From: Methylobacterium sp. NEAU K
Lineage (GTDB): Bacteria; Pseudomonadota; Alphaproteobacteria; Rhizobiales; Beijerinckiaceae
Reading direction: 5' to 3'
Assembly: GCF_030700285.1 (NCBI RefSeq)
Contig: NZ_JAUYZJ010000010.1
Span: 1 to 64,000, forward strand
DNA length: 64,000 nucleotides
The notes beneath the pieces are model-generated. The model saw only the letters and a program-made list of their open reading frames with translations. It was not told the DNA's origin and searched no databases. Shown piece by piece: positions 36,028 to 45,408 of this stretch (position 1 is its first letter; every line of letters begins with the position of its first letter). A program made the position numbers and the translations under genes.

Positions 36028-37812
36028 CTACGCCGCCAGCGCCAGCCGCCCCTCATCCTCGTCGGCCTCGGACGCCATGAACTGGGCGCGGGCGAGTTCG
36101 GCGAAGCGGCCGTTCTCCGCCACCAGCGCGTCGAAGGTGCCCGCCTCGACGATCCGGCCCTCGTGGAAGACCAGGATGCGGTCGGCGTTGCGGATCGTGG
36201 CCAAGCGGTGAGCGATCACGAAGGTGGTGCGCCCCGCCATCACGGCCTCCAGGGCGCCCTGGAGCTTGCGCTCGGTGGCCGCGTCGAGGGCCGAGGTCGC
36301 CTCGTCGAGGATCAGGATCGGCGGGTTCTTCAGGAGCGCCCGGGCGATCGAGAGCCGCTGGCGCTCGCCGCCGGACAGGGAGCGGCCGCGCTCGCCGATC
36401 ACCGTGTCGAGCCCGTCGGGCTGGCGCGCCATGAAGGCGCCCGCCTGGGCCCGCTCCAGGGCGTCGAGCATCTCGGCATCGGTCGCGTCGGGACGGCCGA
36501 CCTGGAGGTTCTCGCGGATCGAGCGGGCGAACAGCATCGGCTCCTGGAACACCACGCCGATGTTGTGGCGCAGGGAGGCGAGGCCGATGTCGCGGACATC
36601 CAGGCCGTCGATGCGGATCGCGCCGGAAGCCGGGTCGAAGCTGCGGTGCAGGAGGCCCAGCGTCGTCGACTTGCCCGAGCCGGTGGTGCCCACGAGCGCC
36701 ACGGTCTCGCCGGGGCGTGCCGAGAACGAGACCCCGTCCAGCGCCTTGCGCCGGCCATCATACGAGAAGGCGACGTCCTCGAAGGTGACCTCGCCCGCGA
36801 AGCGCGCGACCTGCCGGGCCTGCGGACGGTCGGCCACCGCCGGCACGGTGTCGTAGATCTCGAAGAACTCGGCGATCTTGGGCGCCTGCTGGAAGAGGCC
36901 GTTGACGAAGCCGACCACGTGGTCGAGCCGCGCCACGAAGGCGGTGGCCAGGCTCATGAAGGCCACGACCTCGCCCACCGTGGTGGTGCCCGCCTGGTAC
37001 AGCCAGATGCCGGTGACGAAGATCGCCGTCATGGTGATGGTCGCCGAGGCCCGGGTCGCCACGTTGGCGAGCGCCCACCAGGACAGGACCGGGATCTGCG
37101 CGGCGAGCAGGTTCGTGATGATGCCGCGCATCGCGTCCTTCTCGGCCTTGGCGCGGGTGAAGGACTGGATCACCGCGACGTTGCCCAGCGCGTCCGATGC
37201 GTGGGCGGCGAGGCCGGAATTGAATTCCTCGACCTGCCCCTGGAGCGTCTCGGTCCGGCGCATCACGAAGGTGGTGAGCGCCGTGAAGGCGAGCACCAGC
37301 ACCACCAGGATGGAGCCGAGCTGCCAGTTGATGAACAGGGTCAGCGGCAGGAGCACGACCAGCGAGACCAGGGCGACGAGGTGGTCCCGGAAAAAGCCGA
37401 GCCACAGCCAGGCCATGCCGTTGGTGCCCTCCAGCATCGCCTTCAGCACCCGGCCCGAATGGTTGGCCGAGTGGAAGGCGAGCGGCAGGTCGAGCACGTG
37501 CTCGAAGTAGCTCGCCATCGACGACAGGCGGTTGCGGTGGGCGAGCCGGTCGGCGTGGAGCGCGATGAACACGCCCGCCGCGATGGTGAAGAAGCCGAAG
37601 GCCACCCAGGCGGCCAGCAGGGGCAGCATGGTACCCATGGCGTTGCCGCCGCGCTTGAGATGCGTCAGCTGGTCGATGATCCGGCCCATCAGCAGCGGCT
37701 CGGCGAAGGCCGCGACCGCGAGCACGATGTTGGTGACAGCCAAAGCGGTAGCCAGCCGCCGCTCCGCCTTCAGGAATCCCAGGACCCGCCCGTACAGACG
37801 AACCATCGCCAC
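36028..37812 (-). CDS. ndvA: Cyclic beta-glucan ABC exporter (NdvA/ChvA-like)
   Basis: Half-transporter of 594 residues: six membrane helices (about 20-300) and an ATPase domain with Walker A GTTGSGKST, signature LSGGERQRLSIARAL, Walker B ILILDEATSALD and H-loop IAHRLATIR. The N-terminus (RLYGRVLGFLKAERRLA) and the ABCB-type core match NdvA/ChvA, which export cyclic beta-1,2-glucan in rhizobia and agrobacteria. No glucan synthase (ndvB) lies nearby, so the substrate rests on family similarity alone. Confidence 0.82.
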   Translation of the reverse strand: MAMVRLYGRVLGFLKAERRLATALAVTNIVLAVAAFAEPLLMGRIIDQLTHLKRGGNAMGTMLPLLAAWVAFGFFTIAAGVFIALHADRLAHRNRLSSMASYFEHVLDLPLAFHSANHSGRVLKAMLEGTNGMAWLWLGFFRDHLVALVSLVVLLPLTLFINWQLGSILVVLVLAFTALTTFVMRRTETLQGQVEEFNSGLAAHASDALGNVAVIQSFTRAKAEKDAMRGIITNLLAAQIPVLSWWALANVATRASATITMTAIFVTGIWLYQAGTTTVGEVVAFMSLATAFVARLDHVVGFVNGLFQQAPKIAEFFEIYDTVPAVADRPQARQVARFAGEVTFEDVAFSYDGRRKALDGVSFSARPGETVALVGTTGSGKSTTLGLLHRSFDPASGAIRIDGLDVRDIGLASLRHNIGVVFQEPMLFARSIRENLQVGRPDATDAEMLDALERAQAGAFMARQPDGLDTVIGERGRSLSGGERQRLSIARALLKNPPILILDEATSALDAATERKLQGALEAVMAGRTTFVIAHRLATIRNADRILVFHEGRIVEAGTFDALVAENGRFAELARAQFMASEADEDEGRLALAA

Positions 37813-38087
37813 CGCTCCGACGCCCCCGGCGCGGCCCGTGTGATCCGGGTCTCACGCCATCCCTTAAGGTCTGCGCGTCGGGCGCATAACGCCGTCCCCG
37901 CCGCCAAACCCCTCGCACGACACGGCTTATGCCGGGCCGTGCCTGAACGGGCGATGACGGCGCCATACAGGTTCAAAAGCGGCGCCTTTACGGTTCGTTC
38001 AGCAAGATTTCCTACCGCTGTGGGCAACCCGGCCGCATGCGACCGCTGGGACCGCTTCCTTACGATTTCGCATCGGGCGCCCGCAGC

Positions 38088-38861
38088 ATGGATCTCGCAA
38101 CCGCACTCGGCCTGCTCTCCGGCCTCGGCGTCGTGGTCGGGCTGATCATGCTCGATGGCGGTCATTTCGGCGCCTACGCGTCGGAGCACGCGGTGGTCGT
38201 AGTGTTCGGCGGCGCCACCGCGGCCACGATGATCCGCTTCCCCTTCTCGGTGATCGTGCACGGCCTTCCGATGGGCCTGCGCTTCGCCTTCATGATGCGC
38301 TCGGTGAAGCCGCAGGAACTCATCGAGGAGATCACCAAGATCGCCGACGTGGTCCGCAAGTCCGGCCCGATGGCGCTGGAGAACATGGAGATCTCCGACC
38401 CGTTCCTGGCGCAGGGTGCCCGCTACATCGCCGACGGCTACGACCGCGAGTTCATCCGCGACACGATGGAGCGCGACCGTGACAACTTCCTGATGCATCT
38501 CGACGAGGGCTCGAAGGTCTACCGGGCCTACGGCGACTGCGCCCCGGCTTGGGGCATGATCGGGACGATCCTCGGCATGGTGGCGATGTTCGCCAACATG
38601 TCCGACCCCTCGAAGCTCGGGCCCGCCATGGCGACCGCCCTGCTCGCCACCCTGTACGGGGCGGTGATTGCCAACCTGATCACGCTGCCGCTCGCCGACA
38701 AGCTGCACGTCAAGCTGGAGGAGGAGGACGTCTCGCGCTCTCTGATCATCGACGGCATCCTGATGATCCGCGACCAGAAGAGCCCGACCCTCGTGCGCGA
38801 GATGCTGGTCGCCTACCTGCCGCACAACCACCGCGAGGCGCTCCTCGAGCCGGCCGCCTGA
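38088..38861 (+). CDS. motA: Flagellar motor stator protein MotA (PomA-like)
   Basis: Four-helix stator channel of 257 residues. The N-terminus (ATALGLLSGLGVVVGLIMLDGG) and the APAWGMIGTILGMVAMFANMSDP and TALLATLYGAVIANLITLPLADKL segments resemble the short PomA/LafT branch rather than enteric MotA. The charged cytoplasmic loop (FMMRSVKPQELIEEITKIAD) is present. It is followed after one base by the MotB-type partner. A MotA/TolQ/ExbB-superfamily role other than motility cannot be excluded. Confidence 0.85.
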   Translation: MDLATALGLLSGLGVVVGLIMLDGGHFGAYASEHAVVVVFGGATAATMIRFPFSVIVHGLPMGLRFAFMMRSVKPQELIEEITKIADVVRKSGPMALENMEISDPFLAQGARYIADGYDREFIRDTMERDRDNFLMHLDEGSKVYRAYGDCAPAWGMIGTILGMVAMFANMSDPSKLGPAMATALLATLYGAVIANLITLPLADKLHVKLEEEDVSRSLIIDGILMIRDQKSPTLVREMLVAYLPHNHREALLEPAA

Positions 38862-38862
38862 C

Positions 38863-39696
38863 ATGGCCAAGAAGAAGCGCGGCGGCGCGCATGGCGGCCA
38901 CGGCTGGTTCGTGACCTTCGCGGACCTGATGGCCCTCCTGATGAGCTTCTTCGTGATGGTCGCGGCGTACTCGACGCAGGACCAGAAGAAGATGCAGGTG
39001 GTGGCCGGCTCGATGCGCGACGCCTTCGGGGTCAACAAGGAATCCCGGTTCGCCGGCATCCTCGAGAGCGAGGGGCTGCCGGCGGCCGACCACGTGAAGT
39101 ATCTGCGCGACGTGCCCCCCGATCAGGCCACCGACCGGACCACGCCGCCGCGGATCGATCAGAGCAGCGAGTTCGGCCTGACCGACACAGGCGAGCCGGA
39201 CAATTTCGGCCTCGCGGCGGCCTCCCTGCGGCAGGCGCTGCAGGACATGCCCGACATCGCCGAGCTGTCGAAGAACGTCGTGATCGCCCGGTCCGAGCAC
39301 GGCCTCGACGTGTCGATCGTCGACCAAGACGGGCGCTCGATGTTCCCGGACGGCTCGACCCGGCCGAACGAGCGCACCCGCCGCCTGCTCGAGAAGCTCG
39401 CTCCGACCCTGCGCCAGCTGCCGAACCGCATCGCCGTCACGGGGTTCACCGCCACCGACCGGCCCGGCCAGCGCCCGGCCGCGCCTCCCTGGGAGCTGTC
39501 GGCGGGGCGCGCGATCAGCGTGCGGGAGATCCTGGCCGGCGCCGGCCTGCCGGACGACCGGTTCGCGTCGGTCGCCGGCAAGGCCGACACCGAACCGATG
39601 TTCCCCGACAATCCCTACATGGCGGCCAACCGACGCGTGACGGTGACGCTGATGAAGGAGGCCCCCCCGGTGCCGAACGTGAAGGGTCTGCCGTGA
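38863..39696 (+). CDS. motB: Flagellar motor stator protein MotB (OmpA-type peptidoglycan-binding)
   Basis: 277 residues. A short basic N-terminus leads to one helix with the ion-carrying Asp (FVTFADLMALLMSFFVMVAAYS). After a plug and linker, an OmpA-like domain (about 150-265) binds peptidoglycan (NRIAVTGFTATDR, LSAGRAISVREILAGAGL, ANRRVTVTL). Starts one base after motA. Together they form the stator. Confidence 0.87.
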   Translation: MAKKKRGGAHGGHGWFVTFADLMALLMSFFVMVAAYSTQDQKKMQVVAGSMRDAFGVNKESRFAGILESEGLPAADHVKYLRDVPPDQATDRTTPPRIDQSSEFGLTDTGEPDNFGLAAASLRQALQDMPDIAELSKNVVIARSEHGLDVSIVDQDGRSMFPDGSTRPNERTRRLLEKLAPTLRQLPNRIAVTGFTATDRPGQRPAAPPWELSAGRAISVREILAGAGLPDDRFASVAGKADTEPMFPDNPYMAANRRVTVTLMKEAPPVPNVKGLP

Positions 39697-39720
39697 GGGC
39701 GCCCGGGCTCTGATCGGGAT

Positions 39721-40254
39721 CTACTTGGCCGTGAGCAGAGCCCAGTAGACCTTGTACTTCGAGCCCGGCGCGTACGCGGTGGCGATCCCCATCCGGGTCG
39801 CCCGGGGGTCCAGCATGGTCGCGTCGTGCGGCGCGCTCTCGCGCCAGCCGGAGAACGCTTCGGCCAGCGTGTGGTAGCCGGCTGAGAGGTTGGCGTTCAC
39901 GTCGGCGTAGCCGAGCCGCCCCACCGCGGCCTTCACGGTCTGAGCCCGGCTCGGCCGGTCGGCCAGCGCCATCGCGGCCGCCTCCGCCTCCGCCAGCCGC
40001 TGCAATTCGGGATCCACCGTGAGGGGCCCCGCGCCGCGGTTGCGGCGATAGGACGAGATCATGTCGCGGGCGGCATCGACGTCGACATGGGCCGTGTCGC
40101 TGGCGAGCGGCAGGTAGATGCTCGGCAGCGCCGAGGTGGTCGGCGCCTCGGTGGTGCAGCCGCCGAGCAGCGCTGCGGCGGCCATCCCGGCCAAGCCCGT
40201 GGCGCAGCGCAGGCCGCCTCTCATGAATCGACCGCTCGAATCCCGTCTGGTCAC
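39721..40254 (-). CDS. CAP/SCP-domain lipoprotein
   Basis: 177 residues. A signal sequence ends in the lipobox LLGGC (Cys about 33), giving a lipid-anchored protein. A bacterial CAP (SCP/PR-1-like) domain follows: RNRGAGPLTVDPELQRLAEAEA, then NLSAGYHTLAEAFSGWRESAPHDATMLDPRATRMGIA. Function unknown. Convergent with motB, 24 bases from its stop. Confidence 0.83.
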   Translation of the reverse strand: MTRRDSSGRFMRGGLRCATGLAGMAAAALLGGCTTEAPTTSALPSIYLPLASDTAHVDVDAARDMISSYRRNRGAGPLTVDPELQRLAEAEAAAMALADRPSRAQTVKAAVGRLGYADVNANLSAGYHTLAEAFSGWRESAPHDATMLDPRATRMGIATAYAPGSKYKVYWALLTAK

Positions 40255-40399
40255 GTCTTGCCCGCCGCATCCGACGGCCGTGCCGCCCGGCCGCGGGATA
40301 TAGGCGATGCTGTCCGATTCCGCACCCGGCAGGTTAGGGGATCCTCAAGTGGTATTGGTCTAAAAAAGCACAATTCAGCCGACTGAGCGACAGCCTGCG

Positions 40400-41413
40400 A
40401 TGCCGGATGCGGCCCGAAATCGATCCGGCACCCGGTATGGGGCGGACATCGCCGACGATGGGGGCGCCGCGCATCTTGCGGCCGAGCTCGCCCTGCGGGC
40501 AGCCATCATCCGCGAGCAGGAGGCGCTGCTGTCGCGGCGGGAGCGGGCGTTGGGCGCCGCAGCAGGCCTGTGGACCTGCCGCCTGAGCGACCAGACCCTC
40601 GACTGGACCGGCGGCGTCCACGGCCTGTTCGGGATTCCGCCCGGCGCCCCGCTGCACCGCGCGCGGATCCTTGAACTCTACGAACCGGCCTCCAGGCGGC
40701 TTCTGGAGACGATCCGGGAGCGGGCGATCCTCGGGTGCGGGACGTTCCGGCTCGATTCCGAGATCGTCACCGCACAGGGGCGCCGGCGCTGGATCCGGAT
40801 CTCGGCGGCGGTGGAGGCGGAGGGCGGCCGGCCGACCCGGATCGCCGGGATGAAGCAGGACGTCACCGAGGAGATCGCCCGGCTGGCCGAGCTGACCCGG
40901 CGCGCCGACCGGGACCCGCTGACCGGCCTGGCCAACCGGCGCGCTTTCGAGGAGCGGTTCCACGCGGGAGCCTACCTCGCACGGCCCGCGCAGGTGGGGG
41001 CGCTGATCCTGGTCGATCTCGACGACTTCAAGCGGATCAACGACACCCACGGCCACGCCGCGGGCGATCTGTGCATCCGGCGCGCCGCCGCGCGGCTCGC
41101 GGCCGTCTGCCGGCACGCAAGTCTCGTGGCGCGGATCGGCGGGGACGAGTTCGCCGTGCTCCTGCAGGCGCCGGCCGATCCGCGGGGACTGGTGGAGCTG
41201 GGCCGGCGCATCGTCGCAGTGCTGGGCCGGCCGATCGTCCATCGCAGCCACGCGATGCAGGTCGGCGCCTCGGTTGGGATCGCCCCGGGAGGCGGTTCGC
41301 CGGCAGAGCTGTTCAGCCGGGCGGACGCGGCCCTCTACGCCGCCAAGGATGGGGGGCGGAACGCGGTCCGGATCGACTACGGCCCGCGCCGGTCAGCCGC
41401 CGGCGCTCCTTAG
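40400..41413 (+). CDS. PAS-GGDEF diguanylate cyclase
   Basis: Makes c-di-GMP. 337 residues: an N-terminal helical region, a PAS fold (about 48-160, WTCRLSDQTLDWTGGVHGLFGIP, ending IAGMKQDVTEEI) and a GGDEF domain (about 172-330) with intact active site RIGGDEFAVL. No membrane helix, so cytoplasmic; the PAS ligand is unknown. Its last 21 bases overlap the 3' end of the convergent mechanosensitive channel gene. Confidence 0.88.
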   Translation: MPDAARNRSGTRYGADIADDGGAAHLAAELALRAAIIREQEALLSRRERALGAAAGLWTCRLSDQTLDWTGGVHGLFGIPPGAPLHRARILELYEPASRRLLETIRERAILGCGTFRLDSEIVTAQGRRRWIRISAAVEAEGGRPTRIAGMKQDVTEEIARLAELTRRADRDPLTGLANRRAFEERFHAGAYLARPAQVGALILVDLDDFKRINDTHGHAAGDLCIRRAAARLAAVCRHASLVARIGGDEFAVLLQAPADPRGLVELGRRIVAVLGRPIVHRSHAMQVGASVGIAPGGGSPAELFSRADAALYAAKDGGRNAVRIDYGPRRSAAGAP

Positions 41414-44047
41414 GCCGCGGTCGCGGGGACCGCGCCCGGCCTCCTCGGGTTCCGGCACGGGCCGCACGAACCGGCTCGCGATCTCCCCCATCGCGGCCTG
41501 CATCGTGTCGAAGCCCTGCACCGTCACGATGCTGGAGCCGGGGCCGAGCGGCGGGATGAAGCCCGCCTGCGACAGGGTGGCGAACACCGCGTAGTTCAGG
41601 TCGGTCTGGACCTTCAGGCCGAGGCTCACGTCGACGATCCAGACGAGCAGCTCGAATTCCAGGAACGGGTCGCCGATCTTCTTGAACACCACCCGGGGCG
41701 CCGGGTCCTTCAGCACGTCGGCATGGTCCTGCGCGCAGCCGGCGATCATCTCGGCGGCCCGCACCGGGTCCTGGTTGCGCAGGACGCTCACCGTGATGCT
41801 GACCCGGCCCGAGCGGTCGCCGCGCACCCGGTTCTTGACCACCCCGGAGATCAGGTTCGAGTTCGGCACGATCACAGCCGAGCGGTCGAAGGTCTGGATC
41901 TCGGTGGAGCGCACCGAGATGCGCTTCACGATGCCTTCCTGGTCGCCGATCACCACCTGGTCCCCCACCCGGATCGGGCGCTCCCACAGGAGCAGCAGAC
42001 CGGAGACGAAGTTGTTGACGATCGACTGAAGGCCGAAACCGATACCGACCGAGAGGGCGCCCGCCACGATGGTGAGCTTCTCCAGGCTCAGGCCGAGATA
42101 CGAGAAGGCCAGGGCCAGGGCGAGCAGGAAGCCGCAATAGCCCGCGACCGTCGTGATGGAGTTGCGCAGGCCGGCGTCGAGGTCGGTGGCCGGCAGGTAG
42201 GTCAGCTCCAGCCAGCGCTGCACCGCCCGAGTGACGAAGACGCCCAGCACCAGGATGCCGACGCCGAAGGCGATGCTCGAGAGCGAGATCGTGACGTCGC
42301 CGACCTTGAAGCCGAAGAAGGCCTGCCGGATCGACGAGACGATGTCGGTGGAATCGAGCCCCCAAGGGGCCAGCGCGAGGAGCGCGGCCAAGAGGATCAG
42401 GACCACCCGGGTGGCCCCGGTCGCCAGGACCGAGATCTGGGTCAGCGAGCGCTTGCGCAAACCGGTATTGGCCTGGAGCGTGGTGGCGAGGCGCGTCTCG
42501 TCGCAGAGGGCCCGGCCGACGAAGGTGTCGACGCTCTGGACCAGCAGGTAGAGCAGGACCAGGACGCCCGCGTCCCAGATCAGCTGGTCGATCAGGAAGG
42601 CCGCGAAGGCGACGTAGCCCACGAGCGCGCCGAGCCCGATCAGCGCCACCGCGGCCCAGCCGAGCAGGCGGGCCGGTCCGCCGATGCCCGTGGTGGTCTT
42701 GGTCGGCACGTAGGGGCCGAAGCAGGCCTCCTCCTCCTGCTCGGTATCGGCGAACCGGTGGAGGCCGACCGCGAGGATCAGGGCCGTGGCCACGGCGCCG
42801 AGGCCGCGGGTGGCGATCGAGATCGGCAGGGCCGCCGAGATCCCGGAGTTGAGCGCCTCCACGGACTTCACCACGGTCGCCACCGTGGCGATGCCCACCG
42901 CCAGCCGGGTCAGGCGCGTGGCCGCCGAGTCGCTGACAGGGGCCGGGCGCCAGGCGGGCTTGTCCGGGCTGAGCAGCCCGTCGCAGAGGGCCTCGACGAA
43001 GGCGATGAAGGCGAGGCCGCCGAGGATCGCGGCGGCCACCGGCAGGAGTCGGGACGGCAGGAGATCGGTGGCGTCGAGCGCATAGTAGACCGCATAGGAG
43101 CCGGCCACCGCCGGCACCGTGCCGAGCAGGATCACCCGCCAGGCCGCGAGCAGCGTGGCGCGCCGCGACGGCTCGATGACGGCGCTGTCCCGGCGGGCGG
43201 CCCGGGGTGCGATGTTGCGGCGCCCGAAATACAGCGCGATCGAGACGCCGAAGGCGAGCCCGAGGAACAGCAGGTTGCCGATGCTGCCGTTGCGGGAGAA
43301 CAGCAGCCCGATATCCGACACGGCGCTCTGGAGCGAGCGGGTATCCCGCGGCACGTCAGCCATCACCTTGGCCCAGAGCGCCGGGCTGACCAGCGGCTGG
43401 GAGCGCTGGAACAGGTCGCGGGTGAAGGATTCGCGCCGGCGGTTGGAGACCCGGTCGATGATTTGGTCGCCCTGCACCAGCAGGGAGCGGGCGAGGCGCT
43501 GGGTCTCGTCGATGCGGGTCACCGCGGCCTCGCGCTCCACCCGCTGCTCGGCGACGTCGGCGCTCTCCTCGGTGTCCTTCGGCTTCGGCCCGAGTTGGGC
43601 GAGCCGCTCGCGCGCGGCCTCCAAGGGCGCGTCGAGCCGGGTGATCAGCGCGCGGATGTCCTCGGTGACGGTGCCGGCGCTGTCGCGGATGGCGGTCAGG
43701 TCAGCCGCGGTCAGGTCGGTATGCGACAGCTGCTTCTCGCGGGCGTCGAGTTCCGCCTTGTCGGCATCGAGCTTGGCCCGGACCGCCTTGTGCTGCTCGG
43801 ACATCTCGGGCTTGGGTGCCGCGGGCTTGGCATCCGAAGCCTTGGCGTCGGAAGGCTTGGCGTCGGAAGGCTTGGCATCCGACGCCTTGGTCTCGGCCGG
43901 CTTGCCCGCCGGCGCCGCGGCCTGGGCGCGGGCCGGCAGGGGTGCGGCGGCCGGGATTCCGAGCATCAGCGCGGCGAGAAGGGCGAGCACGGCGGACGGG
44001 CGCGGCGCGGCCTTCGACGTCCGGGAGCACGCTGGCGTGCGGATCAT
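41393..44047 (-). CDS. Large MscS-family mechanosensitive channel (DUF3772-type N-terminus)
   Basis: 884 residues. A signal peptide (about 16-43), a low-complexity linker with SDAKP repeats, a periplasmic helical domain (about 80-220, DUF3772-like), about ten membrane helices and a C-terminal MscS domain (YLGLSLEKLTIVAGALSVGI, FGLQSIVNNFVSGLLLLWER, then the beta domain PIRVGDQVVIGDQEGIVKRI). Releases osmolytes under membrane tension. ATG 44047 is chosen because GAGAGG lies six bases upstream and the signal peptide starts there. Its final 21 bases overlap the convergent cyclase gene. Confidence 0.88.
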   Translation of the reverse strand: MIRTPACSRTSKAAPRPSAVLALLAALMLGIPAAAPLPARAQAAAPAGKPAETKASDAKPSDAKPSDAKASDAKPAAPKPEMSEQHKAVRAKLDADKAELDAREKQLSHTDLTAADLTAIRDSAGTVTEDIRALITRLDAPLEAARERLAQLGPKPKDTEESADVAEQRVEREAAVTRIDETQRLARSLLVQGDQIIDRVSNRRRESFTRDLFQRSQPLVSPALWAKVMADVPRDTRSLQSAVSDIGLLFSRNGSIGNLLFLGLAFGVSIALYFGRRNIAPRAARRDSAVIEPSRRATLLAAWRVILLGTVPAVAGSYAVYYALDATDLLPSRLLPVAAAILGGLAFIAFVEALCDGLLSPDKPAWRPAPVSDSAATRLTRLAVGIATVATVVKSVEALNSGISAALPISIATRGLGAVATALILAVGLHRFADTEQEEEACFGPYVPTKTTTGIGGPARLLGWAAVALIGLGALVGYVAFAAFLIDQLIWDAGVLVLLYLLVQSVDTFVGRALCDETRLATTLQANTGLRKRSLTQISVLATGATRVVLILLAALLALAPWGLDSTDIVSSIRQAFFGFKVGDVTISLSSIAFGVGILVLGVFVTRAVQRWLELTYLPATDLDAGLRNSITTVAGYCGFLLALALAFSYLGLSLEKLTIVAGALSVGIGFGLQSIVNNFVSGLLLLWERPIRVGDQVVIGDQEGIVKRISVRSTEIQTFDRSAVIVPNSNLISGVVKNRVRGDRSGRVSITVSVLRNQDPVRAAEMIAGCAQDHADVLKDPAPRVVFKKIGDPFLEFELLVWIVDVSLGLKVQTDLNYAVFATLSQAGFIPPLGPGSSIVTVQGFDTMQAAMGEIASRFVRPVPEPEEAGRGPRDRGLRSAGG
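43827..43901 (-). repeat. Five 15-base tandem repeats in the MscS-type gene
   Basis: Five consecutive 15-base units starting TTGG (for example TTGGCGTCGGAAGGC, present twice identically) encode the ASDAKP/SDAKP run after the signal peptide. Disordered linker; copy number may vary. Confidence 0.75.
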
Positions 44048-44562
44048 GGGCGACCTCTCGTCGGGCGCGCCGGGCGCGCGGCCGGAATCCGGCATCGGAA
44101 GGACCGGCGATTCGGGCGAGTCGCGCGGGCCTGTCGGGAGGCCGGGCTCTGTGGCGGAGCAATGGGGCGAAACCGTGCCCCCCGCACAGCGTGGGTCGGA
44201 TCGGAGGACCGCCGGCCCTGCCGTGGGTGCGTCCCCGGGGCTCAGCGGGAAAAGCTTCACAAGGGTGTCACGCTGGGATTAGATGAACGCCTTATGGACA
44301 GGGCCTTTTCGTCGTCACGCGAAAGGGCGCGGCCGGCGGTGACGCCGGTCCGGCCCGGCCGCGTTCCGGATGCTACCGCCCCGACCGGCGCCCCCGCGCG
44401 CCGGCCCGCCGCCCTGTTGCTCCTTCCGCCTCTCCCGCCGAGCCGACGCCCCGCCCGCCGGCCCATCCTGCATCGGTCAATGGCCGATTCGGACGGGCTG
44501 GCGGGGCGCCGGCGCGTTCCCGCGCGTTATACGCGTCAGAGATAGTCCGAAGAGTCGCGCCG
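44048..44562. other. Intergenic region between the MscS-type and HNH genes
   Basis: About 515 bases between two divergent genes. Both promoters must lie here. Open frames present are low-complexity Pro/Arg/Ala readings of GC-rich DNA and do not look like proteins. No clear promoter, repeat or RNA seen. Confidence 0.5.
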
Positions 44563-45111
44563 ATGATGGATCTCCAAACCCTCGTCCTCAACGCGGATTA
44601 TCGGCCGCTCTCGTACAATCCGCTCTCCCTGTGGTCGTGGAAGGACGCCTTCACGGCCTTGTTCCTCGACCGCGTCACCCTGGTAGCGAGCTACGACGTC
44701 GAGGCACGCTCGCCCTCGCGGGCGTTGCGGGTGCCCAGCGTGGTCGCGCTGAAGAACTACGTGACGCTGGCCCGCAGCCCGGCCTTCACCCGCTACAACA
44801 TCTACCTGCGCGACGGCTTCAGCTGCCAGTATTGTGGCCTGCGCCTGCCCTCCGGCGGCCTCACCTTCGACCACGTGGTGCCGCGCTCCCGCGGCGGCCT
44901 GTCGAGCTGGGAGAACGTCGTGGCGGCCTGCTCGCCCTGCAACCTGCGCAAGGCTAACCGCACCCCGCAGGAGGCCGACATGCCGCTGATGACCGAGCCG
45001 CGGCGGCCGACCCGCTACGAGCTGCACCACCGGCAACCCGAGTTCGACCACCGCCAGTATCACCACACCTGGCTCGACTACCTGTATTGGGACAGCGAAC
45101 TGGAGAGCTGA
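44563..45111 (+). CDS. HNH endonuclease family protein
   Basis: 182 residues. An N-terminal region typical of this family (LQTLVLNADYRPLSYNPLSLWSW) is followed by the HNH fold with zinc Cys pairs (CQYCG and CSPCN) around FDHVVPRSRGG, where the His is catalytic, and WENVVAAC. Widespread as a single gene in Rhizobiales; role unproven, possibly DNA repair or processing. The start is ATG 44563 or the next codon. Confidence 0.87.
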   Translation: MMDLQTLVLNADYRPLSYNPLSLWSWKDAFTALFLDRVTLVASYDVEARSPSRALRVPSVVALKNYVTLARSPAFTRYNIYLRDGFSCQYCGLRLPSGGLTFDHVVPRSRGGLSSWENVVAACSPCNLRKANRTPQEADMPLMTEPRRPTRYELHHRQPEFDHRQYHHTWLDYLYWDSELES

Positions 45112-45118
45112 GGCCGGT

Positions 45119-45361
45119 TCACCAAGCGGGTCCGCGCCTAGGCGGCTCGTTGTACATCGGGACGTTGGGGTTGCGCGGCAGGTAGCCCCGGACGATCACG
45201 GGCGGCGCGAGCGGGACGGGTACGGACCGCACCCGGATCCGATGCCGAACCACATGCGGCTCGGGCCCGTCTCCAGGCCACGCCGCGGACGGGGCAGGTG
45301 CCAGGGCGAGGCCGGCGAGCAGGAGGGGGACGACGATTCGGACGGATCGGTGGATTCGCAT
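45119..45361 (-). CDS. Small secreted protein
   Basis: 80 residues. A signal peptide (RIVVPLLLAGLALAPAPSAAW) precedes a short Pro/Arg-rich mature part (VIVRGYLPRNPNVPMYNEP). Start at 45361 because GGGAG lies six bases upstream. It follows the outer-membrane protein gene by 47 bases in the same direction, so the two may be cotranscribed. Confidence 0.65.
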   Translation of the reverse strand: MRIHRSVRIVVPLLLAGLALAPAPSAAWPGDGPEPHVVRHRIRVRSVPVPLAPPVIVRGYLPRNPNVPMYNEPPRRGPAW

Positions 45362-45408
45362 GGGCATCTCCCGCCGACGCGGGGCACGAAGGCGACGCGG
45401 GACGCGCA

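Noticed and set aside
43827..43901. Short regular repeats as a possible CRISPR
   Set aside because: Units are 15 bases, contiguous without spacers, and in frame inside a coding region.
41723..44545. Plus-strand open frame of about 940 codons
   Set aside because: Antisense to the MscS-type gene. Composition is Arg/Asp/Gly-rich and repetitive, typical of the reverse of high-GC coding DNA.
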